Assembly: GCA_023105745.1 (NCBI GenBank) | Contig: JALGQZ010000014.1 | Coordinates: forward strand, 5,303,888-5,367,887 | Origin: Austropuccinia psidii | Lineage: Eukaryota > Basidiomycota > Pucciniomycetes > Pucciniales > Sphaerophragmiaceae | DNA: 64,000 bases | Reading direction: 5' to 3' | In this document: positions 47,750 through 59,146 of the stretch, one piece after another | Layout: each line of letters opens with the position of its first letter | Position numbering within the stretch: position 1 is the stretch's first letter | The notes under the pieces: model-generated | What the model was told of the DNA's origin: nothing | Databases searched by the model: none | What the model saw: only the letters and a program-made list of their open reading frames with translations | Translations under genes and position numbers: made by a program

Positions 47750-48996
47750 TTACAATTGACTATTTTTCCATGCCAAAGTGATTGGTTTAATTTTCTCACG
47801 CATATTTAGCACATCTTCCCCAATGTCATTGTTGGCCAGATTTTCCGCTTGTGGTGGATCATCATCTTCATATAAATCAAACCACTCATCACCAATTTGA
47901 GCTAACATATTATGTAAAATCGTGCAAGACACAACCCAACTAACAAAATATTCAATTTCATGATTATACCTCATTTGATTTCTCATTTCCCTTGGAGAAA
48001 ACCACCTCCCCTTCAAAATGCCAATTGCATGCTCGATTCTGACCCTTGATTTTGCTAGACAGTAATTGAACGAACGGTTGTCTTCATTATGTGCTACAAC
48101 TCCCTTATATGCTGGAACAACCCAAGGAGAGCTTGCATATGCCGAATCTGCAAGTAAGTACTGATCCTTTTCATAAAACTCTTGAGGTGTTTGTGCTATT
48201 TTCATATGTTGATAGACATTCGAATCATGAAGTGACCCAGTACAACCAACATGCAGAGCAGTGAACTGTTTGTTGATATTGCAAACCAGTTGTATTGACA
48301 TAGAATACCTTATATGTAAACCATCAGTAAGATTGAAATAAAGAATAAAGATTCAACAGCTTACCTTTTTTTGCAATCAAAATACGCTTCACCATCATTG
48401 GGAGGACGTTGTGATAATGGTATGAGACTCCCATCAATAAACCCAATGCACCCAGGGAAGCCTTCTGCTTGCATTACTTGAGACATTTCTCTGCGTTGTT
48501 CTATTGTTGGCCACACAATTACTTTGCGCTTCAACTTCATTAATATCTGAATGACTCTTTGAGTGTACAACACAATAGCCCCATGGCTAATTCCAAACAA
48601 CATTCCAATCTTTCCCAAAGTGGCCCCATTTCCATTTGATCCTAGCCTTGATAATGCCACAGCCAATTGGATGGCAGGATTGCGTTGTTTGTTTTGTGAT
48701 GAGTTTTGAAAGATTTTATCAGCTTAAATTTGTGCAACCAATTTTTCAAATGATTCATGTGTTGTCCTACATAGCTGTCGAAACTTTTCAGATGATAATG
48801 TCTGTAAATCATTCATTGTATACATGTAGTGAGATGGATATCTTCTACGAGGATTGATGTATCTTTGTGAGGTTATCATATCTAATAAGATTATATCTTC
48901 CTGGATATCAGAATCACTATCAGAGTTGAGAGCATCGATGAACTGAAGTGAGTTCAAGGTCTGAAGTAAAGGTAGCTTTTGCGATGCCTTGGGCAT
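47750..48996 (-). pseudogene. PIF/Harbinger DDE transposase with one in-frame stop
   Basis: Two exons on the minus strand (48996-48365 and 48308-47750) are joined by a 56-base intron (GTAAGC to ATCAG) and total 396 codons. An acidic Ser/Asp N-terminus (NSDSDSD) is followed by the helix-turn-helix region with GNGATLGKIGMLFGISHGAI. The catalytic core is complete: first Asp in CIGFIDGSLIPL, second Asp in QYLLADSAYAS, Glu in VRIEHAIGILKGRW. A TAA at 48724-48726 interrupts the frame after about 90 codons, and the reading frame on both sides is the same, so it is a point mutation or sequencing error, not an intron. Without suppression the product is truncated before the catalytic domain. An internal start could still give the core. 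It faces the oxygenase gene tail to tail, 87 bases apart. Confidence 0.9.
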
Positions 48997-49162
48997 GGTA
49001 AATAAAGAAACGGCTGGTAGTAAATGAAATTTGAAATCAAATAACTTAATAAATGATGAGTGTATTTAGATTTTATGCAAGAGAAGGAAATTTTTATGCA
49101 ATTTAACATGCCCTTACTGAGTTGTGTGTTTGAAAAATGTGCCTTTATGGGAAGCTAAAGGT

Positions 49163-49318
49163 GGGATTTTGGTATTTAAACACGGGATTTGGTACCAAAA
49201 AACCTGGGTTTTTGTACCTCAAAATACCTCACCTCTTTAGGTGTGGGATTTCTGAAATCCCAAAAAATTAATGTGGGATTTTGGCAAAAAAAAACTCGGG
49301 ATTTTGAGTGTGGGATTT
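49163..49318. promoter_or_regulatory. Right subterminal GGGATTT motif cluster
   Basis: Seven copies of GGGATTT or AAATCCC at 49163, 49184, 49245, 49255, 49275, 49298 and 49312. This mirrors the seven at the left end. The cluster lies in the 5' flank of the transposase gene, so it may also act in its promoter. Confidence 0.7.
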
Positions 49319-49336
49319 GGTAACTTTGACACCCCC
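49312..49336 (-). repeat. Right terminal inverted repeat of the Harbinger element
   Basis: GGGATTTGGTAACTTTGACA followed by CCCCC, the complement of the left end with one mismatch. TATTA follows, matching the five bases before the left end. Confidence 0.92.
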
Positions 49337-49341
49337 TATTA

Positions 49342-50597
49342 AGTATAAGTTTTTGAAAAAAAATTTAAAGAAAAAAAAAAAAAAAAAAAAGGTGGGGGAA
49401 GTTTGAAATTTGAGTTTAAAGAAATATAAAAATAAATTATTATTATTTTTTTTTTTTTTTTTGATAATAATTGTTTTTGACCAGTTGTTTTTTTTCTTTT
49501 AGTTCTGTTTAAGGTGGGAAGGTGGAGGAGAAAAAAATATTTTGAAATATTTGATTTGATTTTTTTTTTTTTTGATGATCTAATGAGAATTTATTTAAAT
49601 TTTATTTCTAATAAATTTTTAAGTTTGAATTCTAATATTTACACTTTAAATTTTTTTTTTTTATTTTTTAAAAAAAACACTACATCTCACTCATTTCAGG
49701 TTTTTTTTTTTTTTATTAATTGAGGAATTTGAGGTCATTTATGACAAATTTGATTGTTAGATTAAAAATAAAAAAAATAAAAAATAAAACCAAAACCTTT
49801 TTAATACCTTAGAACTTAAAATTCTATCATAATAATAAATCTTTTAATTTCTTTTTTTTTTTTTTAACTTAATTTAATTAAAAAGACTCTTAACCAATTG
49901 ATCAGATTTTTAAATTTAATTTAAAGATTTATGATCTTAGTGAAATATAATTTGACTGATTATTTTCCTTGTGGTTATTGATTTTTTATTCTAATTCCTT
50001 CAATTATAATTTCATCATTTTTTATTAATTTTTAACAAATTTCCTTAATTCTTGCCTTATTTCTTCTTATCAAAACTAAATTTTTAATTTAATTTATTTT
50101 TTCTACTCATTTTAAAAAATCAAATCAGTTTGGCCTTTCTTCAAAATCTTAATTTCAAGTTTCAATAAATTCTTGATTTGATTAACTTTGAATTAATTGG
50201 ATGGTTTTATCCTTATAAATTCTTAACTCATCATCATTATCACCTTCAATGTCATATTATCTTGAATTTTCTACTAATCTCTTTAACATAAGTTCATTGT
50301 TTCATTGATTTTTCTTTTTTCAAAATTAGAATTCATTGATCTATAATAAGAAGATTAATTTTTAAGATCTTTTGCTAATTTTATCCCATTTTCAAGTTCA
50401 GTTTAAATCTAATTACAACTTTTTTTCAATTTAATTTAATTTTAATTTTAATTTAATTTAATAAATTTCTTCTCAAGATTTCCCTTGATTGATTTATTGA
50501 ATTGGCTTATTTCGATGAAATTAATCGATCCTTCAATTAAAATTAAAATTAAAAACAAAATTAAAATTTCATCTTAAAAATTCGTTAAAAATTTAAC
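49342..50597. other. AT-rich spacer between the transposon and the CDF gene
   Basis: It starts as the same homopolymer-rich DNA seen at 39640-43277 and becomes less extreme towards 50100. No gene is seen; the frame 49514-49723 is low complexity. The CDF promoter must lie in the last few hundred bases, but no clear TATA box stands out. Confidence 0.5.
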
Positions 50598-52054
50598 ATG
50601 ATTAATTCAAAATCACAAAATCATTCTCATTCTCATTCTCATTCTCATCATCATCATCATCAATCTGGCCCTGACACTCTTCAGCAAGAAACACTCTTCA
50701 ATGCTCTCACTGGTAACTCCGATTTGGGTAGTCGTGTCACCTTAATCGGAATAGCTGCAAACGTACTCATTTCATCATTTCATTAATTAAATCATCTTAA
50801 AGTTTTAATAAAATAAAATAAAAAAACTTATTCTTTGACTTCCTTCCAGATCTCACTCACTGCTATCAAAGCTTTGGCCGGTTACATTCTATCATCGGCT
50901 TCTCTAATCGCAGATGCTGCTCATAGCTTCTCAGATTTATTGGCCGATTTGATCACTTTATTTGCTTGGAATTGGTCAAAAAGACCAAAAAATTCAAATT
51001 ATCCTTTCGGTTATGGTATCTCATCATTCATTCATTCATTCATTAATTTTTAATTGACTCAAATTCTAAAAACTTCTCATCTTAACTCTTCATTCAATTT
51101 CAATCAATTAGGTAAATTCGAATCAATTGGTTCTCTAATCGTTTCATTCTTATTGATCAGTGGTGGTCTAGGAATAGGTATGATCAAAATTCTTTTCAAT
51201 CTAATTCAATCTAATCATCAACTTATCATATTCTTTTTAAAAAAAGGCTTTCACTCTTATACTTTACTCTTACCAATCTTATCTACTACCTTCCCTCATC
51301 TGGCCTCAAATTTACCTTCTTATGATTCTAATCATCATCATCATCATCATGGCGTCGATATTCGAGCAAGTTATTTTGCAATTCTAAGCATTTTCATCAA
51401 AGAAGCACTCTATAGAATAACTTATAAAGTAGCCAAATCTGAAAATTCTCAAGTACTAATCGCTAACGCCCTTCATCATAGAAGTGATGCATTTAGTAGC
51501 TTGGTCGCCCTTTTAGCTATCGTCAGTCTCACTTGTTTGTTTCTCCTTAAAATCATTCATCTACATCTCTTTCCTTTTCCTTTTTTTTTTTTTTTATCAA
51601 AACATAACTAATCTAATTTGGCGTTGCTTAAATCATTTAGTTGGGAAGCTGGTTCGGGTTGAAAATTTTAGATCCTTTGGGCGGATTCATTGTTTGTTTT
51701 ATGATTTTAAAAAGTGGACTCTTTATTGGAAAAAGTTCGATTGAGGAATTAGTTGACAAAAAAACTGATACATTTTTAAATCGAGATATTGAAAATTTAT
51801 TAATTGATGGGTTCAAAAAAATGGAAACAAATTATTTTATTTCAATTCAATCAGTTGAACATTTAAAAATCGGTAGTGAAATCTTGGTCTTTTTAAAAGT
51901 GGCCTTAAAACCTGTCAAAGAAGATGCAATGATTAAATTCGATCAATGGGTATTTATTCAACAAATCTTCTCAAGGCTAATCATCAAAGAAAATAAAAAT
52001 GTAAAGGATGTATTTATCAAATTTCAACTTCCTGATCCTAAGGCTGCTACATAA
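50598..52054 (+). CDS. Cation diffusion facilitator (MMT1/2-like metal transporter)
   Basis: Five exons (50598-50762, 50850-51015, 51112-51177, 51247-51521, 51641-52054) with GT-AG introns join to 361 codons. A His-rich N-terminus (HSHSHSHSHHHHH) precedes TM1. TM2 holds the metal site ASLIADAAHSFSD with Asp77, His80 and Asp84. The YPFGYGKFESIGSL motif spans the exon 2-3 junction. A His6 loop sits between TM4 and the preceding segment. TM5 has HHRSD (His209, Asp213), and LDPLGGFIV follows. The C-terminal cytoplasmic domain is typical of the family. The closest fit is the MMT group, which in yeast exports iron from mitochondria; zinc or manganese transport cannot be excluded. An in-frame TAA lies just upstream of the ATG. 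No obvious mitochondrial presequence is seen, so either a further exon is missed or location differs. Confidence 0.88.
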
Positions 52055-53757
52055 TAAATTCAAAAATCGGATCATCAAATAGACTTATACTCATCATCTT
52101 CAATCTTTCTTGCTTGTTATTAAGACATTTTATATATAGATGGATTCTGGGAAACTTGTTAACTAAAAACTTGATTTGGAAGAATTCTAGTTTTATTTCC
52201 AGATTTAAAAAAACTTGAAATTTTCAAATTGGCTCAAAGTGAAATCTTCGTACTAAACAGTTCATATTACTTATTCACTTTATTCGCTTTTCTATCACCA
52301 TCTTGTCTCTTGAATTGCTTTAAAAGTTGGATGCTTTTGTACATAAATTCCTTCGCAACACAAAATAAAAATTGAAATGAGTTTCAAAACGACAACTTGT
52401 TTGGGGGGTTGATTAAACAAAGTTAGCTCTTATTTTATTGCAGTGACCATTAGTAACAAGTTTTAATACTTCCTGAGGCCATCTTGGTCATCAAACGAAA
52501 AACCGCTAATCAATTAAAAATACCTTGATTGAAAAAAGTGATTTCTAGGCAGGTACTGGAAACTTTCTGAATACATCTAAAGTACAAAGTATATTGAAAA
52601 AGAAACTACATCAATAAATATCTATCCAAAGAAAATTCTTGAAAAATTTCATTTTAATAATTGAATTTAATATAAATAAAAAATTAAAAAGATTACATTT
52701 TTGAGTTTGTAGAATAATTTGGAAAATCTTTTTTTAATAGTGATAATACTAATAATATGAAGGAAAATTAAATTCAAAAATAAAAAACAGGAAAAAATTC
52801 AAAATTCAAAAACAAGTTTTTTTCTTTTTTTGATATATATAAGATATGACCAAAAGAAAAAAGACAAAAAATAGGAAAAAAAAAATGAAAAGGAAAAATT
52901 TGACAAAAAAATGGTTTATTTTTATTTGTATTTATTATCTATCATGATGATGATAATGAAAAAATAAAATATAATATAATATAATATAATATAATAAGGA
53001 TGTTGGTGATTATTATTCTTATTACTATTTTATAAAAAAAAAAAATTCTGTTTAAAAAAATTTATGTTTCTCTTTTAGTCTCCATTATAGGAAATATGTT
53101 AACAAAATCATCTGGTATCTCAAAATAAAAAAACCCTGAGCATAATAATCAGGCTAGTAAAAATAATGTGCCTTGCTTATTAACCCCAGGTTTCTTTCAT
53201 GGTCTAGAAGATATCATGAGGATAGGCTTATTTAATTCTATGAACTTCCACCATCTCCAAAAGAATAGTGTACTTGAAAATTGAGGCTAATTAGTTGCTC
53301 TATCTTTTTTTACATTTTATTATAACTACTCAATTAATTATCTCAGAATCCCTACTTCATATTCCTTGCCTTAATAATTATAGAATATGATACTAATAAA
53401 GATAATTAAAGATAAATTCATTCGTAATTACTTTCCTAAAAAGCTTCCTCAGAAACATACGGTTTTCAAAAAAAATTAAGGGATCTTCACCTTAAATGAA
53501 AATATTTCCTTTTTCAAATATTTAGTATCATATGAACTATTTTCTTGAATTTACATATCTTTGATTTTTATTGAAATTTTTTATATAGCTGTTCCTACTT
53601 TGAATGAGATTTGATACACTCAAAACTTTCTTTTTATTAAAAAAATTGGGGTTTGGCCTAATTTGAACATAAAATCCTCAATAAGGCTTTCTACAAGGCA
53701 AAATTAAATGATAATAAAATTAAAATTAAATTGGAATACATATTTTGAAAGATTTTT
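52055..53757. other. Intergenic AT-rich DNA downstream of the CDF gene
   Basis: No gene is supported. It includes a pentanucleotide microsatellite (AATAT/ATAAT, about six copies, 52965-52995). Confidence 0.5.
52965..52995. repeat. Pentanucleotide microsatellite (ATAAT)n
   Basis: About six uninterrupted copies of ATAAT. Confidence 0.85.
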
Positions 53758-55675
53758 TGTAAGGTTTTTTTTTTATGAAAATCTCAATAAAATGAAGATT
53801 AATATTAATTTCATAATAAAATATAATAAAAAGAATTATTATAACCAAAATTTGTTTATAAAAAAAAAAATAGAATTCTTATAATTTTAACATTAAAATA
53901 AGGTTTAATATTATAAATAATAATTAAAGAATTAATTATTATTCTAATAATTATTATAAACTACCAGTGATATAATAGTAAGGAATAATTTTCTACAAGA
54001 ATAATAAATATAATTAGTGAATATTAAAAAATAAACAACTCAGAAATAATATAAAGTATTATTTTTGAGAATAACTATTAGAATAAATATTATATCCAGA
54101 ATTTAAAAGTAAAGATGAAGATTCCAAGAAAAATAATACCAGTTTATAAGAGTCTGATAGAGAAAAACATTTCAAGACATGTCAAAAAAAAAATTAAAAT
54201 ACTAATAAAAATATTCAAAAATATTTCGGAAAAATTGTGGGTTTTAGGAATATCAAAAGATTAAAAATAATTACAATAATTGATCTTGAGGTTAAAAACA
54301 CTATAAATATATAGTAATATTCCAAATTTCATTTTTTTTAATGAATATTGAAGTATTTAAAATATTTAAAATAAATTTAATAACTATTATGAATAATATT
54401 ATTGATTTAATTTTAAGATAATTATGAAGAATGTGGAAAAAAGATTAGTAAGAGGGTTCCTTTTAGGTTCTCTAAAGTCTACAAGTGCAATAGAGGGAAT
54501 GCAAGCAAGAATGATTAGAAACCATTTACCATTTTTGGATTAGAGATTAAATCACCTTGTTATCTAATTAAATTATTTAATTACTAAGTAATGGATTTCT
54601 CATGACTACCAAACTATTTATGGTTAAGAAAAAGTCAAGTTATTAAAATAAATATTTTTTTATTTAAAAAAAATATAAATTTATTTTTTTTCAAATTTAT
54701 CAATTTTATTTTTAATTAAATCACAAATTTTATTTTATTTTTATTTTAATTTTTTAAAGATTTAATTAATTTAAATGAAATCATCAAAAAAAAAGAACTT
54801 TAAGTAAAAAAATTTTAATTTAGGTTGTGAAATTATATATATATATATTTTTTTTTGAATTTCATTAAAAAAATAACCCTTCTTCTAAATTAATTTTAAA
54901 ATTTTTAATAGAAATAAATTTATAATTTTATTTTAAAAAGAATTTTTTTTGAATTTTTTTTCCTGATTTTATTAAAAATAGAAACTTACAATAAGTTTTC
55001 TGATTAGTTACAAGAGTTTAATATTCATAAATTAGGTTTTAAGATAATAAAAATATTAGAAATGGTTTATTATGGGAAATCTTTTTTTTAAATTTTAGAG
55101 GACCCTCATATCTGTTTTGAATTTTTCTCTTTTTCATCTCCTCTTCTATAGTTTTGTACCTATAGCAGTTAATAGTACAATCTCATAATGTTTATATGGA
55201 AAATAACAATGTACTGAAATAGTATGGATTTTTATTAAATATATAGATGCGCCTAGTTTGTACTAATTGGTAAATATTCATGGAATTCTCAGAATCCCAT
55301 TATTATTATTTTCCTGTGAAATTGAATTTTGAATTTTGAATTTATGCTTATTTTCTAATTATAGTTTTGGAGGGTTTCCTTCTGAACAGTTTAAGTAATA
55401 TATATTAACTTTTAACTATGAATAGACATGCTTTAAAGTCACATTTTGGGTATATCTCTTATGAGGGTACCCAGGCTAAGTTTTAGTTTAAAATCCAAAA
55501 TCTAGCTTAAATCCTAGGATTTATTTAATCAATAAAAGTTGTTCATATTTTTATGTTTTAAAAATGATGAATTTTGGTAATAAACATGACTTATTAGGGT
55601 TTAATGTTTATTGAGGTATTCTTATTTTAAGTTGTGGCCTATTTAGGTATGTAAAGTATACCTAAAATCTTAACA
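53758..55675 (-). mobile_element. Decayed family B-like solo LTR
   Basis: Both ends resemble the minus-strand LTR at 36062-39211. The low end has TGTAAGGTTTTT, then TATGAAA and later AATATAATA blocks and CCAAAATTTGTTTATA. The high end (55440-55675) has TTGGGTATA, then GGGTACCCAGGCTAAGTTTT and TTGTGGCCTATTTAGGTATG, matching 38980-39211. The centre is poorly alignable by eye. Flanking bases give no target duplication. It is probably an older relative, about 1.9 kb, without internal region. Confidence 0.6.
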
Positions 55676-56947
55676 ATTCTAATCAAAAAAAAATTCCATT
55701 ATAATTTTCCTCAATAAGTGTTATATTTGGAATCATAAAAAGGAGAGAATTATTTTTTTGGGGAGTCAAAAAATAATTGATGAAACTGGAAAAAAGCATC
55801 AATTCTTTCAAGAAGATTTTCCCATATAAATACTCTTAATTTTTTTTTTAAAAAATAATTTTAAAATTTCATAATTATGATTAAGGATTCTAATGATTTT
55901 TTTTTCTTAAAATAATAAAATCGGTTAATTTGGTAAATCTGGTAAATTTTGGCTTTTAAAAAAAAAACAATATTTAAAAAAATTAAGGGAAATTTTGTGT
56001 GGCCTAAATAATCATTAATTTAATTAATTTTTTTGAGAAATATAATTCAAAAAATATTTAGAATTATTTTTCCAAAAAATTAATCTTATGAAAATTTACC
56101 AAAAATTACATTAATTTGGGAACTTTTTGGTTACTTCATGTAGAAATTTGGTGCGTTCATATGATGGCTCATTTGTACTTATCAATACATCTTCTTATAT
56201 TTTATTGAATATATTAAGTATAATATTTCTCAATAGGAAATAATCATTAGAAATAAATGATGTTTCAAATTACACAAAAAAAAGAAATTACTTTAAATCT
56301 AAATATAATACTAATTTTGTAATAGAACATTCTTCTGGTTACATCAAAAAATTATTTTCAGCTTAGATTATAATATAAAGCTGATTAATTTTAAGCTTAG
56401 TTTTTTTTGACAATATTTTTCTTGGGATTTATAATTCAATAACTATGTTTTTTTTTTTGTTTTGAATTTTGATTAATTCCACACGTTTATGGAGGTTGTA
56501 ACATACCAGAAAGCAAATTCATGACTTCAAGCCAAAAATTAAATGTAAGATTTGGTATTACTTAAGAATAGTTGTGATGCTTTTGGTTGAAAATGGTCTT
56601 TTATAGATTATTCCAAGTAAATTTGATTCAAGTTCAAACATTCCATAACAAAAGTAGTTCATTCTTGACCTTCTTGAGTGATTAATATAGGCACAGTAAG
56701 AGTGTTTTTGTTCACTTGGCCATGATATTTTGAGATATCTTGTGTTGTGTGGGTGGGACGTGGTTCAATAGAATCCTTAGGTTAGGGTGACAAAGCGGTC
56801 GGCAAAGAGTGTTCTATAAATCGAAGCTCTTGGAATGCATCTTCAATTCAAAGCACAACGAAAATAATCAAATCCATCGGTTATTTCGTTTGACTGGCTT
56901 CGTTAAGATAATCGAAGCATACCTTCAAGCTAAGACCATATAAGAAC
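55676..56947. other. Intergenic region upstream of HEM2
   Basis: AT-rich to about 56650, then of more even composition towards the gene. No coding frame seen. Contains the presumed HEM2 promoter. Confidence 0.5.
56815..56820 (+). promoter_or_regulatory. Possible TATA box of HEM2
   Basis: TATAAA, 128 bases before the chosen ATG. Weak evidence in such AT-rich DNA, but the surrounding 200 bases are comparatively GC-rich. Confidence 0.3.
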
Positions 56948-58424
56948 ATGAAGAATGATTTGAACACGTCAGTTGCTGCTAATTCACTCAGCAGCATTCT
57001 TCAAGGTGGCTATGCCCATCCACTTACTCGGTCACTTCAGGTCATCATCAATCCGTTTTAAAGATTAAAGAAAGAATCGCATTCAAGAGATCTTCTCGAA
57101 TGGTTATATCCAATGAGCTAACGCCTAACTTCTATCGTCTCTTGGTGAAAAGAATAGGCAGAAAGATCCTTAACAAAAGACATGTTAATGTATCCAATCT
57201 TTATTACTGACTTGCCAGACTCCAAAAACTCAATCGATTCTTTTCCAAATCAACTTCAGTAAGAAAAACATTCTGTAGTATTCTTTTAATGGAAATTTTT
57301 GACAACTAGTTCTTTGGCAACTTCGTGTGGCTGAATTCTTAAAAGATTAGGTATAAATGTGCTGGAAGAATTTTTAAGACCTTTAATTCAAAAGGGATTA
57401 AAATCAGTTATGCTCTTTGGCGTACCATTTCATTCTGATAAGGTTCAATCGAAAATCCTTTTTCCTTTGAGTTTTCACCTTATCCAATGCATACATATTG
57501 ATATTTTGGATCTTCGCATTTTAGGACATACGAGGAACGCCAGCTGATGATGAGAATGGACCAGTGATTTTGGCTATCAAGCTCTTGAAATCTAAATTTC
57601 CATCCTTGTTCGTAGCTGCCGATGTATGTCTGTGTGAATATACCAATCACGGTCATTGCGGTTTTGCACTCAACCGACAAGCTGGAGAGATAGACACACC
57701 GGAATCGGTCGAAAGGATCGCCGAGGTCGCCTTAAGTTATGCTCGTGCAGGTGCCGATTGCGTGGCGCCGAGTGACATGATGGATGGTCGAGTGGGTGCA
57801 ATCAAACAAGCGTTGATCGATGCTCGATTAGCCAATCGATGTTGTCTCATGTCATACTCAGCCAAATTCGCCACAGTACTTTATGGACCATTTCGGTGAG
57901 ACAAACATTCAAGAGCTTCTGGTGCTTTGGATCGTTCAGCCCATTCTTTCAACCTTTCCCGGTTTGACCTCAATCTCGATTTTTTCTCCTCAGTGACGTT
58001 GCGGGCTCTACTCCATCAAGCGGTGATCGCAAAGGATATCAGTTACCAGTCAACGCTCGAGGACTAGCTCGACGCGCAATCGTCAGTTATCATAAATCTT
58101 AGCTTCTCAATGGCCGCTTTTTCTAACCCTTATCTCCCAATTTCGGCTTCATAGATCCGAGATCTTGGCGAGGGTGCTGACATCCTGATGGTTAAACCGG
58201 CACAAATGTATCTTGATATTGTCTCAGAGGCTCGGGCGCTAGCGCCTGGTCACCCACTAGCCTGTTACCAGGTCTCAGGTGAATATGCTACTCTACTAGC
58301 AGGTGCCAAAGCTGGGGTCTATGAGCTTAAGCCAATGGTCCTTGAGAGTCTGGATTGCATGTTGCGAGCTGGCGCAACGCTCATCCTAACTTATTTTACA
58401 CCATTGGTCTTGGATTGGTTATGA
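56948..58424 (+). CDS. HEM2: Delta-aminolevulinate dehydratase (porphobilinogen synthase)
   Basis: Six exons (56948-57040, 57158-57258, 57346-57442, 57525-57895, 57994-58081, 58155-58424) join to 339 codons, the normal family length. The enzyme condenses two 5-aminolevulinate molecules to porphobilinogen, the second step of haem synthesis, in the cytosol. Exon 1 carries [15 protein letters not shown] and exon 2 [14 protein letters not shown]. The zinc ligands Cys132, Cys134 and Cys142 are in [14 protein letters not shown]. The two active-site lysines are Lys211 (MSYSAKF) and Lys264 ([10 protein letters not shown]). It ends in LDWL, as expected. The start at 56948 is the first ATG in frame and gives the usual short N-terminus. 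All key residues are intact. Exons 4-6 are clearly more GC-rich than the surroundings. The first donor, GTCATC, is a weak match to consensus. Confidence 0.95.
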
Positions 58425-59146
58425 ACTTTTCCATTTTCATTTGAAGATTCTCTCACAATAAATTCTCAAACACTTCATTTTAAATTTTTTTGAGTTCAAG
58501 TCTTGGTGAAAGGAAATCTCAAGAATTGTTGGTTCGATATTTTTTTTTTTTGGTGGAAAATAACTTTTAAAGCTTTGTTAGTTTTAATGCCACACAACCA
58601 TAAGTTTGAGAGCTGGACTTTGAAACGTGATTTTCGACTCAATCTGCGTTAGTTTGAAAAATTATTTCGAAGAACTTTTGAATAGAAATTTGGGATTATA
58701 ATGATACGGCTTTAGAAACATTGGTTTTGCTTTCCATTACTCAAAAAGATGTGTTGGAATTTTTTCAAAGTTTTTTTGAGGAATTTAGGTTTGGATTAAA
58801 TTAAAAAACTAGCTAATTTGTTCAAGTCAAACAATAGACCATAAATTCTTCTTGAAAAATGAATGATCAAGACAATTGATTGCGTTGATTAGCTACTTTG
58901 AGTCAATTTCTAGTATCTAAACTTTATTATCTGAATGTTTTTTCTTCTCAACATAAAACCTTTAAGCTAAACCCTCCTGTTAAAAATACGATTTTCTATT
59001 TTAATCTCAGTAAATTGATAAATTGAGTAAATCTTCATCTGTCTCCAATATACTAGCAATTGCAGGTTTTGTTAACAGGAAAGGTATTATGTCTTACATA
59101 CAAGATATTTACAATCTGTATGCAGATCATATATGTTCATAATAGA
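58425..59146. other. Intergenic DNA downstream of HEM2
   Basis: AT-rich, with no gene or repeat recognised. AATAAA at 58458, about 30 bases after the stop codon, could be the HEM2 polyadenylation signal. Confidence 0.45.

Larger units (their letters stand above)
43283..49336 (+). mobile_element. PIF/Harbinger DNA transposon carrying a TET/JBP-like oxygenase gene
   Basis: Terminal inverted repeats read GGGGGTGTCAAAGT(C/T)ACCAAATCCC at both ends, flanked by TATTA on each side (43278-43282 and 49337-49341). The 6054-bp body holds a Myb/SANT-like gene (+), a 57-bp minisatellite, a TET/JBP-like 2OG-Fe(II) oxygenase gene (+) and an IS5/PIF-type DDE transposase (-). GGGATTT occurs seven times near each end. 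Both accessory genes have intact spliced reading frames, while the transposase has one in-frame TAA. Transposase and Myb-like protein are the usual pair of PIF/Harbinger elements; the oxygenase is an added cargo or third component. Confidence 0.9.
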
